Numbered from the stretch's first letter, positions 24,978-38,600 are shown. The stretch: DNA of 64,000 bases from Mariannaea sp. PMI_226 (GCA_024336345.1 JANFOG010000003.1:1060501-1124500); one strand, 5' to 3'. The notes: generated by a model not told the origin, from the letters alone. A program made the numbers and translations.

Positions 24978-25821
24978 AATTGGGAGACGGGATGGGAGGC
25001 GAGGAACGTAATAAGGTGCTGAGACAAAGAATGAAAAAGAAAAGAAACTCTCCATCCAACCCCATCGGCCGGGGGGGTATTTTCTTTTATTTTATTTTCT
25101 TGGCTTACAATGTGGAAACGGCAGGACAGAGAGAGCCCAGGCGTGTTTTATAGCACACCAAACAAAAAACGACGAAAATGGGCAATGAGATGCGTTGGGT
25201 GAACGGGTGTGGACGTGGATGTCTAATGGTTGGAGAGGAGGAGGGGTGAATGTACAAATACATAAGACAATGTCGTGGTCAATCAGTCAACACCAGCTAA
25301 CCAAGAGGCAAATAATAATCAAGACAAAACAAGAGACTTGAAAAAAATTGTACCAAAACCGATTGATAACTTGAATGGCCAGAGAGATTGGTTTCAAAGG
25401 ATGAGAGGGGATCCGACCCGGGGAGTGGCGGCAAGAAAGCGCGAGTTACAGAATCAAGCAAATAAAAGAAAATAAAATAAAACCTATAATAATTAATGAG
25501 AGGATCAATCGATGCCTATGAAAAGCCAAGAGCCCACCAGCACGGTTACGATTCAGTGGGGATGAATAACGACAGGTCCTGTTGGTGTACATGGGATATA
25601 AAGAAAGCCATGGGTACCTTGACAACGTAGCGTACAGAGTACGAGTGGGCAACACTCCAGTAGCAATAACAGTACAGAGGGATCCCAAGAAGGGTAGGTA
25701 AGTAATTGGGCCTTGACGGACAGAAAGGATTTAATCAAGGGTTACTAGCCAAGGTACCTACATAGGTAGGTAGGCAAGAAATAGGGAGCTGGCAAAACAA
25801 TGATGGTCGAAGCAAGACCAT

Positions 25822-25841
25822 GGGGGGGGGGGGGGGGGGGG
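25822..25841. repeat. Poly-G homopolymer (20 G)
   Basis: Twenty uninterrupted G are unusual even for fungal intergenic DNA. The tract could form a quadruplex, and its exact length is likely to be uncertain in sequencing. Confidence 0.9.
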
Positions 25842-26434
25842 ACCAGACAGACAGGGGCCCTCGCAAAGGAGAACGCACGGTGAACACTGTGTAAACATCC
25901 CAAAGGAAGGGATTCGATATCAGCTACGAAAGTAACTCAGGATGAGTGCAGTGAATGCATCGCACGCGTGAAATACGAGCAATACTTGAACGAGACTAGG
26001 TATGACGGCCTTGGCGGGTCGGCAAACACAGCATTGGAATTGTGTGAGAACAACAGGATACTCTAGGAGAAGGAAGACGTGAACTTGGGCGCAAAACTCG
26101 AAACAAAAAATTTGGAAGAAAAAAATTCAGAGCTTCTACTCCAGGATACAGGTTAATGGTGTGTGGAATTGGAAGGACGAAGAGCAGGGGGGGTTAGCCC
26201 CAGCCGGTAAAAGCCAGGGGGAGGGGGGGCGCAAGGCTCAGATGGTGAATGGTAGGTTGAGTTGGTTCGATTCGAGATGACTTTGACGTTATTGGTTCCT
26301 TGTCGTTTGCTTGCGTACCAATAACTAAGCAAGATCCAGTACCTACTGTTATGCTGGCAATTATCAATAAAAAGGTTCCTAGTGAGTGATGGCCGTATCA
26401 TGGAATGCATGCACAAGCAGAGGTGAGGCAGAGA

Positions 26435-26472
26435 CAGGCGTAGGCGTAGGCGCAGGTGCAGGCGCAGGCACA
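26435..26472. repeat. Hexanucleotide repeat (GGCGTA/GGCGCA)n
   Basis: About six imperfect copies of a six-base unit with C/T variation. The unit differs from the one near 9190 but has the same period. It lies in noncoding sequence. Confidence 0.8.
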
Positions 26473-29400
26473 GCAATGATGCAGTAGCACAGCACGCCCC
26501 CTTGTCATGAATACCTTACCTTACACTAACAGTACGTCCACACATGGCACATGCATGCAGTAACTTACATCCATCACACAGGGACAGCGCCCTGCCCACT
26601 GCCTGCCTGCCTGCCTACCTGGGATATTGCTGGCCAGCTACACGTGTCTCCGTAACGGTATTACCGTTCTGGATATGTCGGTCAACGTGAACAGCAACGG
26701 GGATCATCAATCGTGGGCACTCCCGGAGATGAGTTTTATTGTGTTGATTCATGGTTTTTAAAGTGACTGAGCAAGAATCCTGCCACGTAATTTCGTGGAC
26801 GGCAACTCATGGGCATGGCTCCTCTCGCCCAAGGATGAATGATAAATGCTCAAGCTGCTAATTCCATCCAAATCCCTCTGGCTGCCTTTTCGACGGCGCT
26901 GCAGCCTGCTGGATGGATCGATTATTTTTCTTACTATGTAATTATTATTGACTATACTAGATAATAGTTAACTTACCCCGGAAGAGAATGGAGAAGGGTC
27001 TGCACTTAGAAGAGTGGAGGAAGCCCATGTTCTTACGCATGTAGAATTTTTTTGGGCTGTTTTATCAACCGAACAAATGGGACTTCGTACAGGTCTAATC
27101 TGTAGGTCAGGTCACTGCTTGCGCCCCCGAACATCGGTGACGGTAAATGATGCACCGAGAGAGTGACGGGGGGGACAAAAGAATAAGCGGTGGTGGCGGA
27201 GAACCACTCCTGGCTGCAATACGCATTTCACACACATCACATCTTTTCGTGTGGATGCATGTATGTCAGAGCGGCAGATGAGCAAGAGGGTAAAAGAAAA
27301 CAAAAATGCCCGAGGCACTCATCTGGTCACTTTGCGCTCCGATCGAATCGAGAATGGCAAAAGCCCATTCTCTCCTGGACACATGATGCAGCTCACGATT
27401 TTCTATCGATGACTAGCGCTCTCGCCGCCTTGACCTGCGCGTGGACCGCAAATAATTGGCCCTCTTCCCTCCTCTCTCGCTCTCGTTCACTCTCTTTGTG
27501 TCTCTCCTTGCTCACGGGCCCTTGGCCCAGCCCGGAGGGTCGGTGCGAATCCACCAACAAGGATAGAAAGCGGACGACAGCGGCTGCGGAGCCTTGGTAG
27601 CTTGGACAGAGAAAAGAGCATGGATGGCCTTTGGGAACCGTGAATGGCAAGATTGGGGACCTGGAACGGTCCATTGGCAGTGCGTTTAGGCATCCCACCC
27701 TTCGGATCTGTCCATACAATACGGAGCAAGTATCCCTGAATTCAAGGCCTACCCAGGAAGGGGGGGCCACCTTGGGGCTGGCCGTCTGCTCGGGGAAGCG
27801 AAGGGATCCTCTTCCGGGGGGGCGAGTGGATGGGATGGAACTTGCCGGGTGATACCTAGTATCCATTGACAGCCCACAGCTAGGACAGAAAGGTGCGAAA
27901 GACGACGAAGGATTCGTGGTACTTTACTCTCCCATCATGTAGGTACATAAGGTCCTCTACAAGTCAATCAATCAAAGACGTTTTCTCCCATGCTGATGCT
28001 AGGCCATTATTTGATGTGCGCCGAGCCCTGCGAAGCCAAGCATCTTTATTAGCCAGTCCAGGCCTTTACATGTGAGCAAGAAACCAGGGTCTTGTTTTTT
28101 TTCTTCTCTTCTACCCTTGTTTCCCTTTGTACATCGGAATCAAATCAAATATCGGACTCGGGGATTATCAAGGACCGATGACACAAGGGTATTCGCATGG
28201 TAACAAGGCTTTGTCTTGTGGTGTTGGGTCAAGGAAAAAAAAATATCAGGGTGCTCAATTCCAATTTCATGACGGTAGTCATAAGGACATTAGATGCACG
28301 CATCAATCTAGATTATTTTCCGCATCTGTGCTTTTTGCCTTGCTCAATGACGACAACAAATTGACATTATTCTAGGAAAAGACGCAGTTACTGTACGTAA
28401 GCTCCGTTGACCAACGACGCATCTGCCTGTGCCCTCCCAGCGCATCATGTCACAATTCCCTCCACCCCCCACCCCCCATTATTACGAGTCGATAGTCAGT
28501 CTGGATTTATCTGTCCCTGTCCATTGACCAGCAGAGATCTCTTCAGCTGAGCTGAGACCCGTGATTTTTGGGGGGTTTCATATATGGTCATGTTATCATC
28601 CAAGGCGTCGGTGTCCGTGTCTTGTCATGGAGACTCCGAGGGTTCACAGACACTCGGGTGGAGGGAGCTATCCGATCCAGGGGCGCGGGACCGGGAGGAA
28701 GGGGGGGGGCCAGGAGCATGGACTATGTTGTTGACGATCTCTCACGGCATTAATCTGTACGTAACTAAAAACAATGTGGTCCGAGAGAAAGCTGGTGAAG
28801 TTTGGCGAGACACTTGATCATGTCTTGTGGACAATGGTTGGGTCTGCTCAATCGTGCTTCCAGCCTTACATCGACGTTGCGCCCCAACCGCGAGTAAATC
28901 AATGTGTAATGTAACTTATACTCAACACAGAAGCTATTAGTGGACCAACTTGACAATGATCCCTTACATATGCGGCTCCATGGTGACAGTTAATACCACG
29001 TGCAGGGGGGTTGGCCGTATGCACGTCTGTCGATTTTCTCGACTTCAACTCGATACGATGGTCCCCGTACATATCCCACATAAGTTCCGCGGCTTGGTGT
29101 CATTCCATTTCAGATGAAGGAAGAGGCATGGTCTTATCTTGCATCCGCCTTCATCCATCAAATACGAGACATGTGTCGTCGTGAGGTAGCATTCGCTTTC
29201 TGTCTGTCTGTTCCTTCGCCTTGTGCATTGATGCGTGTGCTTGCGTTTACAATTATTACCTTGCAAGTCATAATACTACAAGGCGTGCATTGAGAGAAGT
29301 CAAAAAAAAAAGATAGAAGAGTTGACAGCGCAGACATCACCGTGAGTCATGACGTAAACCATTGAAGGTGGTGAAACAAAAAGAAAGAACAGCATCCAAT

Positions 29401-32400
29401 GTAACAAAACATTATTGTACTGGTGCTCATGAAAGTGGGAAGTTTTGCGTTCTTCTCCCACCTAGGCAACTCATGGTTGATCACACCATCAATAACGACA
29501 TAAGTACCAACCAACCTCTCTCGTTGACTCCCCGGCACAGATTCCTTGGTGCGTTTATCAAAATAATGGAGAAAACCAGGCCAATATTGAAGATGGAAGG
29601 AAAGAGAACAGAAGAGAAGAAAGAAAAAAAGACTCGCCCTACCTCGCTGTCGCCAGTCCTGCTAGTTATCGTATGCACCTCATAGTATGTTTCAATGCAC
29701 ATATGCACCTAGGTAAGTAGTCATGCAGGGCTTCGTTTTTTTTTTCTTCCATCCCTCTCTCTCATGTCTATAATTACAACGTGCAGTGCTGTGCTGCAAA
29801 TCTGTACCTTACGTCCTACACCGCATCGCATCGGCAGTTGTCAAAGCCGGGAGCATCCTTGCGAGTCCACTTCTGCCTTTCGTTGGCGTGCGTGTCACTG
29901 CTTCGTACCTGCAGCAAAGGTCCCACGATGTGATGCAGGAATATGCTAGAAGGGAAAAAAAATCTTTTTTTTCTTCCCTTTCTTTGTGTTTGTCATGCCA
30001 AGCTGTGAGAGAAAGCTTGCACGCTGTAGTTGGTCAACGACGACGGATATGGAGGGGAGAAGCCGGGAATTGCATCCACGGTTCAAACAGTAATTTCGTA
30101 GCAAACCATGCAGGACAGGGCACGATAGTGTACTGTGTAGTTTACAGTGTCATCTGCAAGCCAAGGAAAGCCGTCTCAATCTAATGCCGGATCTCCCATC
30201 ATCAATGCCAATAATTTTCCTGGATATCACAGCGCAAGTAATGATCTGTGGCCAAAACTCCCCGAACGGTTGGGCATCTAATGCTTCGGATCTACCGACA
30301 TACCTTCAGATTGGGCTTGTCAAAATAGTCAACGTAGGGTAGGCCAGTTTCTTAATTTGTTTTTTTCAACACAACAAAGAGGACGTCCCAAACCGAAACG
30401 AAACGACGACCTATTGCATAATCCAAGACACTGGTCCATGGAGCCGTACTGCGTGCGTGTCTGTCTCTGCGCTGCACAACTCGTGACTGGCTACCTCGTA
30501 AACGCAAGGCGACGAAGAGCAGCGTTTAGAAACACGTCATTCTTGAGCAATCACAAATAAATTTGTGATGCAGCCTTGATATGTCAGGTCTGAAAAACAA
30601 CGGGAAAAAGAACAGAATCGGGTATGCTGATCGTTGCTAATTGTTGCACTCGACCAGAGCCTAGCACCTTTTTGACTCTATTTCCCGATCGCTTTTTGCC
30701 TTGCCCATTTTCTATCAACCACCTTCAAGAAGTAGAACCTCGACTACATCTGTCTTCGATCTAATTTGTCCAAGTTCTTGATCTCATCGGTCTCGTGGGT
30801 TACACAAATGCCCCAGTTCAGAAAAGCCCACTTCCCCCTCCCCTCCCCCCCCAAACAATCGAGGCCTGTTTCGATTTCATCACACGATCTCTCTCCTCTT
30901 TTTTAGCGCAAGCAAGCATCTCGTCCACAGCACCAAACCCTCACATGACCAGAGCCTGACATTGACAATGGACACTATCTTTTGGAATCATGCGATATGT
31001 TTTAAGCTTTAGCCTTGTTGAAATAGGACCGTGCCAACTCGGTCTAATAGAGAATGGAATCCAAAAATCACTTCAGAGTAACTTTACCTGTCATGCGTTG
31101 TGACTGATGTCGTCCCGCCCCGCGTCCCGCCACCCGCGCGTGCCTAGGGTAAGATGCTAGTAACATGGTGCTAAACCACATAGGCGTATCTCAGCTAGTC
31201 ACTTGCGTTCACATTGTCGTACTCTATTTTGATGACTAGAGTCTAGATCGACATTTGTTGACAGAAGAAGAGGGGGTCAATACGCCCGTGTTGCAAGAAA
31301 GCCCTGATACAGAAACGTAGTCTCGACCTCCACGTTCTCATCCCGCCCCTCCATCACTCACTTGTAGGTCGTGTCCCAAGCGGATCTCCGTGTGTCATTT
31401 CAGTCGCCCGTTTACCATCAATTGGGCATCTTGGCAAAACTCAATATACCTCCTGTATGCAGTGGGTGGCAAACCTGGCTCAGCCGAATAGTAACATTAT
31501 CCACCAAGTGTCATTCAGAACCCCAGTCTTGGTAGACGCCACCTCTCTCTGCACAATCCATAGATGGGCTCGTGAAGACACACAGGATATCTGCTATGTA
31601 GATACACTAGTCTGGATGCGACTCGGAATAAACAAGCAAACATGTCAAAACTGGGATGGCGCTGGTCGGGCGCTTGGGTATGTCTTAGACGGACACACGC
31701 TCGTCTTTTTGTGGAGGGCTATCAGACATGACACAACAATGCTTCGTGGTGATCTGATGTGACCAGGACTTTTCAGATGCTGATCCAGCTCCTCCTAAGT
31801 CCAACTTGTGAAAATAAGTATTCTTCCCACACTTTTTTGAAAATCTGTTCCCGTGCAAATGCTCCCTCCATAGCAGAACAGGGCACAAATACACCGGCAA
31901 AAGATGGATCCATGTCATGTTATAGTCATTATCAGTTATCTGGCGCCATCTAGGACTTGCATGCGTCGCTACTATTGTGCTATATCCATACATATATAAC
32001 CAGCGCTGTCCGGAGTATCTAATGCCGCTCTAACCTCAAAAATCCGACAAAGGAAAAGAAATAAAAATGCTAAGAGAAAAGAACATAACAAAAGAGAAAG
32101 GGGGAAGGGGAAGCTTTCCCTGTACCTTGAACCAATCATTTGTATGGGTTATCCGCCAATAACGCCGCGCCGTGCCATTCTGTGAGACTTTTATGCTCTG
32201 AGTTTCACGCCCCCAAAATCAAATCCAAAATCCCAAGTATCAAAGCGAATGTAGAGCTGAAGCCTTTTCAGGATCGGGACTCTTTCAGGGAACCCTTTGA
32301 GAGAGTACATTCGTGATCCATCACAACAACAATAAAAAGGAAAAAGAAAAAGTGAGACCGGCCCGACAAGACATATGGCCCATGTTTCATCCGCTTCACA

Positions 32401-32540
32401 GCTAGATTGGGCATGCCGTGCTTGCTTTGTTGGCAATTGCTTCGGTCTCCTCCGTACTACACACGTACACACACACACAACCAAGTGTTCTCCCCTGCAA
32501 ATAGCCATAGATGTCTTGCCCACCTCTTGGCTACCTCCCG

Positions 32541-33311
32541 CTAATTTTCGGTGATGCCTGGCGTGCCACCGCCGTGATGACCGTCGCCGCTATCCGATAC
32601 TCGAACCTTGAGCACGCCAAGGGCAACGCCGACAATCAGAGCCACAAAGAAGAGGGCAAACGCGCACAAGGCGATACAGCAGAGCTGCAGCTTGCGCTTT
32701 TTGCGCAGTCGGGCCGCGGCTACGGGACCTAGCTTGTGCGGGTCGTTTTCCAGGGTCGACCCAGCGCTGTATGGGTTCGGCGAGGACGGCGGGTACGGAG
32801 ATTGTGATGGCCGTGGTGATGGGGAGTAGCGTGTCGAGCCTGGAGGAGGGGTAGGAGTAGGCTGCATGTGTGAATCAGGTATGTGTGCCAGACTGATGCT
32901 ACTACTGTTGTTGCTGTTGCTGTGATTGTTGTGGTTGTGGCCGTGGTTGGGGTGGGGGTTGAGATTGTGGATGTTTCCATCACTGATAGGAGGGAAATAC
33001 GCAGCTGGGACTCGGGTCGGGTCATATGGCGGAGGAGGACTGGAAGGGATAACTTGAGCTCGGGGGTCATCGACGTGCCATGGCGCCGAGGAGCTGGCAG
33101 GCGGAATCTGGTGGCTGGTAGCTGTGAATGGTGATATTCCTGAGTAGGGATCCGTTGATTGTGAAGGCGTGTAGATCTGATGTGACGACACAGGCGTGAT
33201 TGTCATTGAGCCACCGGGCTGGCCGGGGCGGTAGGGCGAGTCCTCAGGATATGCGGCATCTGGGATGGACTGCGAAGGATGCGAGGCGTAGATGGGGTCG
33301 CGAGGATCCAT
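32541..33311 (-). CDS. Proline-rich single-pass membrane protein, function unknown
   Basis: A 256-residue protein starting at MDPRDPIYAS; the frame is open to 33449, but that extension is His/Ser low-complexity. Residues 1-200 are rich in Pro, Ser, His and Asn, including a His/Asn block (about 119-137) and several PPPP or SPSP stretches, and are probably disordered. A basic cluster RLRKKRK (201-207) immediately precedes one hydrophobic segment of about 27 residues (208-234), followed by a short Gly/His tail. There is no N-terminal signal peptide. By the positive-inside rule the long N-terminal region would face the cytosol and the short tail the lumen or exterior. Such tail-anchored or type II proteins with Pro-rich cytosolic parts are common in Eurotiomycetes, often without known function. 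The TA-ending stop lies in a normal context. I cannot name a family. Confidence 0.7.
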   Translation of the reverse strand: MDPRDPIYASHPSQSIPDAAYPEDSPYRPGQPGGSMTITPVSSHQIYTPSQSTDPYSGISPFTATSHQIPPASSSAPWHVDDPRAQVIPSSPPPPYDPTRVPAAYFPPISDGNIHNLNPHPNHGHNHNNHSNSNNSSSISLAHIPDSHMQPTPTPPPGSTRYSPSPRPSQSPYPPSSPNPYSAGSTLENDPHKLGPVAAARLRKKRKLQLCCIALCAFALFFVALIVGVALGVLKVRVSDSGDGHHGGGTPGITEN

Positions 33312-34881
33312 GGCGATGATTTTATTAGACAAGGTGCGGCTGTGACTGTGTTTTTGGGTCCTGTTATCGTCTTGTCTGTCCCCTTCGTGGCGAGATGTTG
33401 AAAGCCTGTCGGATGGCAGGTGGTGATGATGTTGATACTGAAGGTGCAAGTCCGCCTCGCCAACACACTCAGAGTCTGCCTCTCACAATCCAAGGACCAA
33501 GAGGCAACGGCGACACAATCAATATCGACCCACGTCGCCCAACAGAAACTGATAGACGCTGGCAGACGCGGGGAAGGGGGAGAAAAAAATCGAGAGGGCA
33601 AGGAATATACGTCGAGCTAGCCCAAGATCGAGGGAACAAAGTGAGGCTGAGCTTGACCAACACCAGTGCCCCCCGTTGCACTTTTTGTAAGTCGGTCCCT
33701 CAGCCAAGTCCCAGCCCGCCGCCGTCTCTAAGTCTGTGTGTTTCCCTCTTCCTCTTCTTCTTCTTCTTTCTCCTTTCTGTACCAGTATTGTAGCACTCCA
33801 CCACGGGTCAGGGAACAGATTTCGGACTTCGAATTTCAGGTATAGTTTGCTTTCCGTCGTACGGGAACGTCACACCAGGAGGGATGATTTTCTTTGGTGA
33901 GTCGGATAACCGAGATATACAGTATGAATGAACTAGACCAGTTAGGCGAAGTCCCCGACTTACACGGACAAGATACAAATTGGAGAGGGGGGGGGAGAGC
34001 GACGAACAAAACAGGGGAAATAAGAAGACAGAAGAGAAAGAAGACGCGGTGGGATGGAAAAAGAAAACAAATGAGGATTCAAAACCCCCCCAGTTGTAAT
34101 CTGTTCTTCCCGTAGTGTAGAAAGAGCAGCAAACGTCACCAAACCGGGGGGTCAGTCGCAAATAAGGACGACTGCACTGCCTCCGCGCTGAACCCTGCAG
34201 GAAAAATAAAAAATAAAAGCCCCCCTCTACCCCGTCTCCCCCCCCGGTCTGCCGGGGGTTTGATCACAGCAACGTGTGCGCCCACCTGCGCGTACCTATC
34301 CACAGCCCTTTTTGAAACAGGATTAGCCTAAGAGGCTTCCACTTTGAGATGCTTGCACCGGTGCAAACCCCCCCAAAGGGGAAGAATATATAAATATATA
34401 AAAAAGAGAACAATCAGATAAATCAAATCTTGCGTCTAGTTCGGAAGAAGAATGAGCGGGAACAGAACGGACGGTCAGACGGAAACATGAGAGTGCATGG
34501 CGGGAAGGGCTGAGGATCAGAAAACCCGAATAGAGGGCGGGCGTCGACTGGCTGACAATGACAACGGCTGGCCCGTCGCGGGGATTACAGAAGACGAACA
34601 AACCACTGATAGGTATTGAGCGAAAACGGGTGGGTTCCCGACGACGACACAGCCTCAAACTACGGCCGTGCCTAATAGCTTTGATGAGGTTTTTGGCCCT
34701 GAGTGGCGCCCCCCCTGGCAGGGGTTTTGGAGAGGGGGAGAGAGAAAGGAAGAGTATGGATGAACTACAATGCTTATTGCTCCTCTGTGCGAAAAGCGAA
34801 GCCGCGCTCGCATGCATACACGACAAATGCGAGGAGGGGATGAAGCGCAACGCAAGGAAGAGAGAACAAACGGAGCCAGGG

Positions 34882-35070
34882 TACTCCGTATATACAAGTG
34901 GGATCGATTAGCACACGGGGATTTGTAAACTAATAAATTTAGAGGAGCGCCAAGAGAACGAGGGGGGAAATAAGAGAATACGTATTGTGCAGTGCTGCCA
35001 AGGTAATAAATAATGAAGGTATACGGAGTATATTCAAGCAAATACCCACGCCGTATTCCTATACGGAGTA
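34882..35070. repeat. Three copies of TACGGAGTA/TACTCCGTA
   Basis: TACTCCGTA at 34882-34890 and TACGGAGTA at 35022-35030 and 35062-35070. The unit is a near-palindrome (TAC-NNN-GTA), so the first copy is the inverted form. Short elements of this kind recur in Aspergillus and Penicillium intergenic DNA; whether they are protein-binding sites or relics of small elements is not shown here. Confidence 0.7.
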
Positions 35071-35346
35071 TGTAATACGCAGATATTCTCAACTCCCACA
35101 ACAGCCTCATGAAGCGACTACCTAATATTAAATAATACCTTACTCAAATTATTCATTCACAGAACAATATCTCATCACCAAAAGCCATCCCAATTTTTCG
35201 AGTCTCTAATGTCAAAGAACAAAGGACCAGTGCACACACAAAGAAAAACAAAATGTCGTATGAGTCGCTACAAGTAAACGCAGACGCCCATATTTCGCTG
35301 TTGCGACGCACGCACACACGTATAACCCCCTCCCCCTCCCCCTCTC

Positions 35347-35370
35347 TTCTTCTTCTTCTTCTTCTTCTTC
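35347..35370. repeat. CTT trinucleotide microsatellite
   Basis: About eight copies of CTT/TTC in the 3' flank of EFR3, preceded by a CCCCT-rich tract. Confidence 0.9.
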
Positions 35371-35644
35371 AAAGATACGACTCCGCGCCATATGCTTTCC
35401 CGACAGACGCTGATATCTCTGTCCAGTCCGATCAAACAAAGGAAAAAAAAAGTACCATCATCCTAGACTTGCCTTGCTCAGATAATGCCATATTAGTACA
35501 TAAAAATTAAAAACCACTATTCGTATACGCCTTCACCATTACACTCTACTACCAACTTCCGAGTTTTTCTATGTCCCTCCCATCAATGCTTCCCTTCCTT
35601 TCCAGCCCCTAGTATGTTGTTGAAACTTTGAAAAAAGCGAAAAT

Positions 35645-38600
35645 CTAGTAAGGAGGTTTCGTCACGTTGCTCAAGCTTCCCTCAGTCGGCCGGCTGTCAA
35701 TACCTCTGAGAAGGTCCTGCAGATCCATAACCTTTCCAGTGTCGGGCTGCGACCGCACTGATCGAGGCCGAGTGCTGTCCCCACCGCGGCTTCGAAGACT
35801 GCGAGATCCAGATCTGAATGACGACTCTTGGAAGGAAACCTCTACTGAGTGGATTGGGCTCTTTTTACCACCCAGAAGGCTGACGTTCGGTAGGGGTGGG
35901 ACGGGGGGTACCTGTTCATCTGACAGGTCCCCTTCTTCGTACAAATTGGGCGGCCCTTCATGAGGTGGGTGCGCCGACAGTGGCCCTCGATGTGTAAGCG
36001 ATCCTGATCGTCGAGGAACACTGGTAGGGCTCAGGCTCACTGCCTGATCGGGCTGTGTTCCTGGGTTAAAGCTGATCTCTGAAGGACTATCGTCGTAGCT
36101 AACCATACTGTCTCCACTATCGTCGTCCATGCCCGCGAGGCCAGCTGTTTTGGGCGGTGCCTTTCCAGACAAGACTTGTTTCAATTGATCTACCGACGCA
36201 ACAGCGCCGCGGCCGGTGGGCATTGATACCGATGGGGAGACTGTGCTGCGCATGCTGCTCTTCCGGTTCTTCACGGTCCCTTCGCGTTCACGGTTGGCAT
36301 GCGCTGAGTGCGGTCTCAGGTTGTATTGGCTCCCGAAAGGCGAGATAGGGCCGTTTCCGTTCCCGTTCACACCTGTTGTGTTAATAGTGAGATGACCCCG
36401 ATTCGTAAGGGAAGTGCCCGCTTTGGATCCCGTGAGTGACTCTGACTTCGCTACCGAGGTGAGCATGGCCACGGCCGCGTCTCTGGACCAGTCTGTCAGC
36501 ATCTGTTCGCGGAAAATTGGCGGCAGGTCCGAATCCTGCTTGGGAATGTCAGAGGAGCTCAGGACTGATCCAAGAATTGGACTGTTGATGCCGCGGCTCG
36601 GGGAGGTCATGGGACTGCCAGGAGGGGTCTGGAGGCTTTCCTCATAACCGGTTGCTATACACTCCACCAGAGAAGTGCGATCGTCAAAGGGCAGGATTTC
36701 CTCTCTTTCAAGAGCGTTCAGGTCCCAGGCAGGGTGAGGTTGAGCCTCGCCAGGATTGCCAACTTTCTCAAGGAAAGGCAGAGGAATTTGGATTCCCTCA
36801 ATCCAGAAACCCTTGCTTCGACGTCGAATCACTTCGTTGTGAATGGCTCTGCCCACAACAGACGAGTCGAGGTCGAATTTCTCCGTCAGCGCCCAGAAGT
36901 AACCGTGGCACAGGGCAGCTATTCGGACCTTGTGAAGTGGCGTCTCAATTTCTTGAATCTCTTCTTGCAGACGATAGATCATTGGTAAACCATGTCGAAC
37001 TGCGTTGACACCAAACTTGAAAACAAGTTTTGCAAGTAGAATATGAAGCAAGACGATGTCGTTCTCGAATTCGACAAACTGCAGCGCGTTATCGTAAATG
37101 ACAAGATGCAACAAAGGTAGGAACTGTGAATGCGGTGTCCGCGGACCTCGCTCTCGATGTGATGCGCTAGAAACCGCACGACGTCCATTTGGCGAGTAAG
37201 GGGTATCCCGGTGAAGCTTCAGAGAGGATCGGTTTCGTCGGAGAGTCTCGTCTCTAGCCTTTTCGTCATCAGTAGTCGTCTCACGGTCCAACCAAGTGGT
37301 CAGGGCCTCGATATAGGCTCGCCTGACATGTCCATCAGGATCGCGTAAAAGCCAGTGCGTGCCCTCCCAGACATGAATAGGAACGGGGTTTCTAGAGAGC
37401 GAGCGGGAGCCAGTGTGCTTCTTTTCAGGGTTCGCAACCGTAAGGATCGCCTTGATGATACTGAGAGCCGAGGTTCGCCCCGCATTGAGAGAAAAGTAGT
37501 TGTCAACTTGCGAGTGGCCCTCGTTCAACTCTAATGTCGAGGCGCCTGGACCGGCATCTGTGAGTCCACTTTTTTCACCCTCCGGGGACGAGTTGCTAGA
37601 AGATCGACTGGGCTTTAAGCGAATAATAACAGCGGCAATCATATCGGAAATCTGGTCTGCGTAATAAACGTGGGTAGCTAAGTCGCCAATGCACAGCTCA
37701 AGTCGCGTTAGGAGATGTTTAGTCTGGTAGCGCGCGTTTTGATTAACATCGGCAGCGTTGGCTTCGTCATCACTTTGGCTGGAAGGGCTTCGTAGCTTGT
37801 AAAGCTTTCGCATCTGCTTGATTAATCCAAGGAGAACATCCATGACGCTGAGTCCAATCAAATTGATATCGGACCGCAGTAGGGAGCTCATCATGGCTGT
37901 GAGAGCCATTTGCTGATCCAGGGTCTTGTCTTGGACGGGGACTCCAAGGAGCGTGTCCAGGGCGGCGACCAGAATAACGTATCTATCCTGAACAGGGGCC
38001 CAGCGCGAGATGATATTGTAAATGGAGATGGCCCAACCACTATCGCGTTCTCGGCTTCTATCGGGTTTAAAGACGGATTGGCCCTGTCCTACGCGATCAA
38101 GGATGAATCTGAGAAGAGAAACGGTGGCGCCATGAACTTGAGAGCGATTTGGCACAACAAAGATGCTCTTGAGGCAATCCAGTGCAAGGATTCCTATATC
38201 TTCCTCGGCTAATTTGTCCACATCAAGTGCTGTTCCAGTCATCGCAAGGGGGTTCGTGTCTCCCGCCGTGTCGACAGTTGCGACGCTTGTCCTGCGCCTC
38301 AAGGGTTTCTCAGGGTCGGGAGATTTGCCCTCCTCTAGCCGTCGAAGTAGAACGTCTAGGAAATCATCGGTATCGGACCATAAGTTTTCCAGAATTCGGG
38401 GTACAATCGTATCGATCTGTCGGCCTGTGATGGAAGCAAGGGCATCGGCAGTGGAAATGCTTCGGATTGCTTCAAGGCCAGCACTTCTCCAGCGCATCTG
38501 TACTGGGTTGCTGACAGGGCCCTTTCCAGGTGTGTGGCGCGGGGAGGCTAGTTGGGTGTATAGTTGCACAATGCCCTCGTATTGGCGCAGGTAGTTCTGG

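Larger units (their letters stand above)
23314..32540. other. 9.2 kb gene desert upstream of the GTPase gene
   Basis: No convincing coding gene was found on either strand. The part next to 23314 is the long leader or promoter of the minus-strand GTPase gene; the part next to 32540 is the 3' flank of the minus-strand membrane-protein gene. It contains a GA repeat plus G-run (24944-24977), a 20-base G-run (25822-25841), a GGC-rich block near 24346 and a hexamer repeat near 26435-26472. Longer open frames, for example minus 27866-27393, are low-complexity in translation and lack intron structure or motifs. Confidence 0.45.
33312..35644. other. 2.3 kb intergenic region
   Basis: Holds the promoter of the minus-strand membrane-protein gene and the 3' flank of the minus-strand EFR3 gene. 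No gene supported. Three copies of TACGGAGTA or its complement occur between 34882 and 35070, and a CTT microsatellite lies near 35347-35370. Confidence 0.45.

Noticed and set aside
27393..27866. 157-codon minus-strand open frame
   Set aside because: Translation is Pro/Ser/Arg-rich with an acidic/basic repeat at the end, no homology I recognise, no promoter or intron signs, and competing frames on the other strand.
34323..34850. 175-codon minus-strand open frame in the EFR3 3' flank
   Set aside because: Serine/leucine-rich, no conserved motif, and overlaps an equally long plus-strand frame; neither has the character of a protein.
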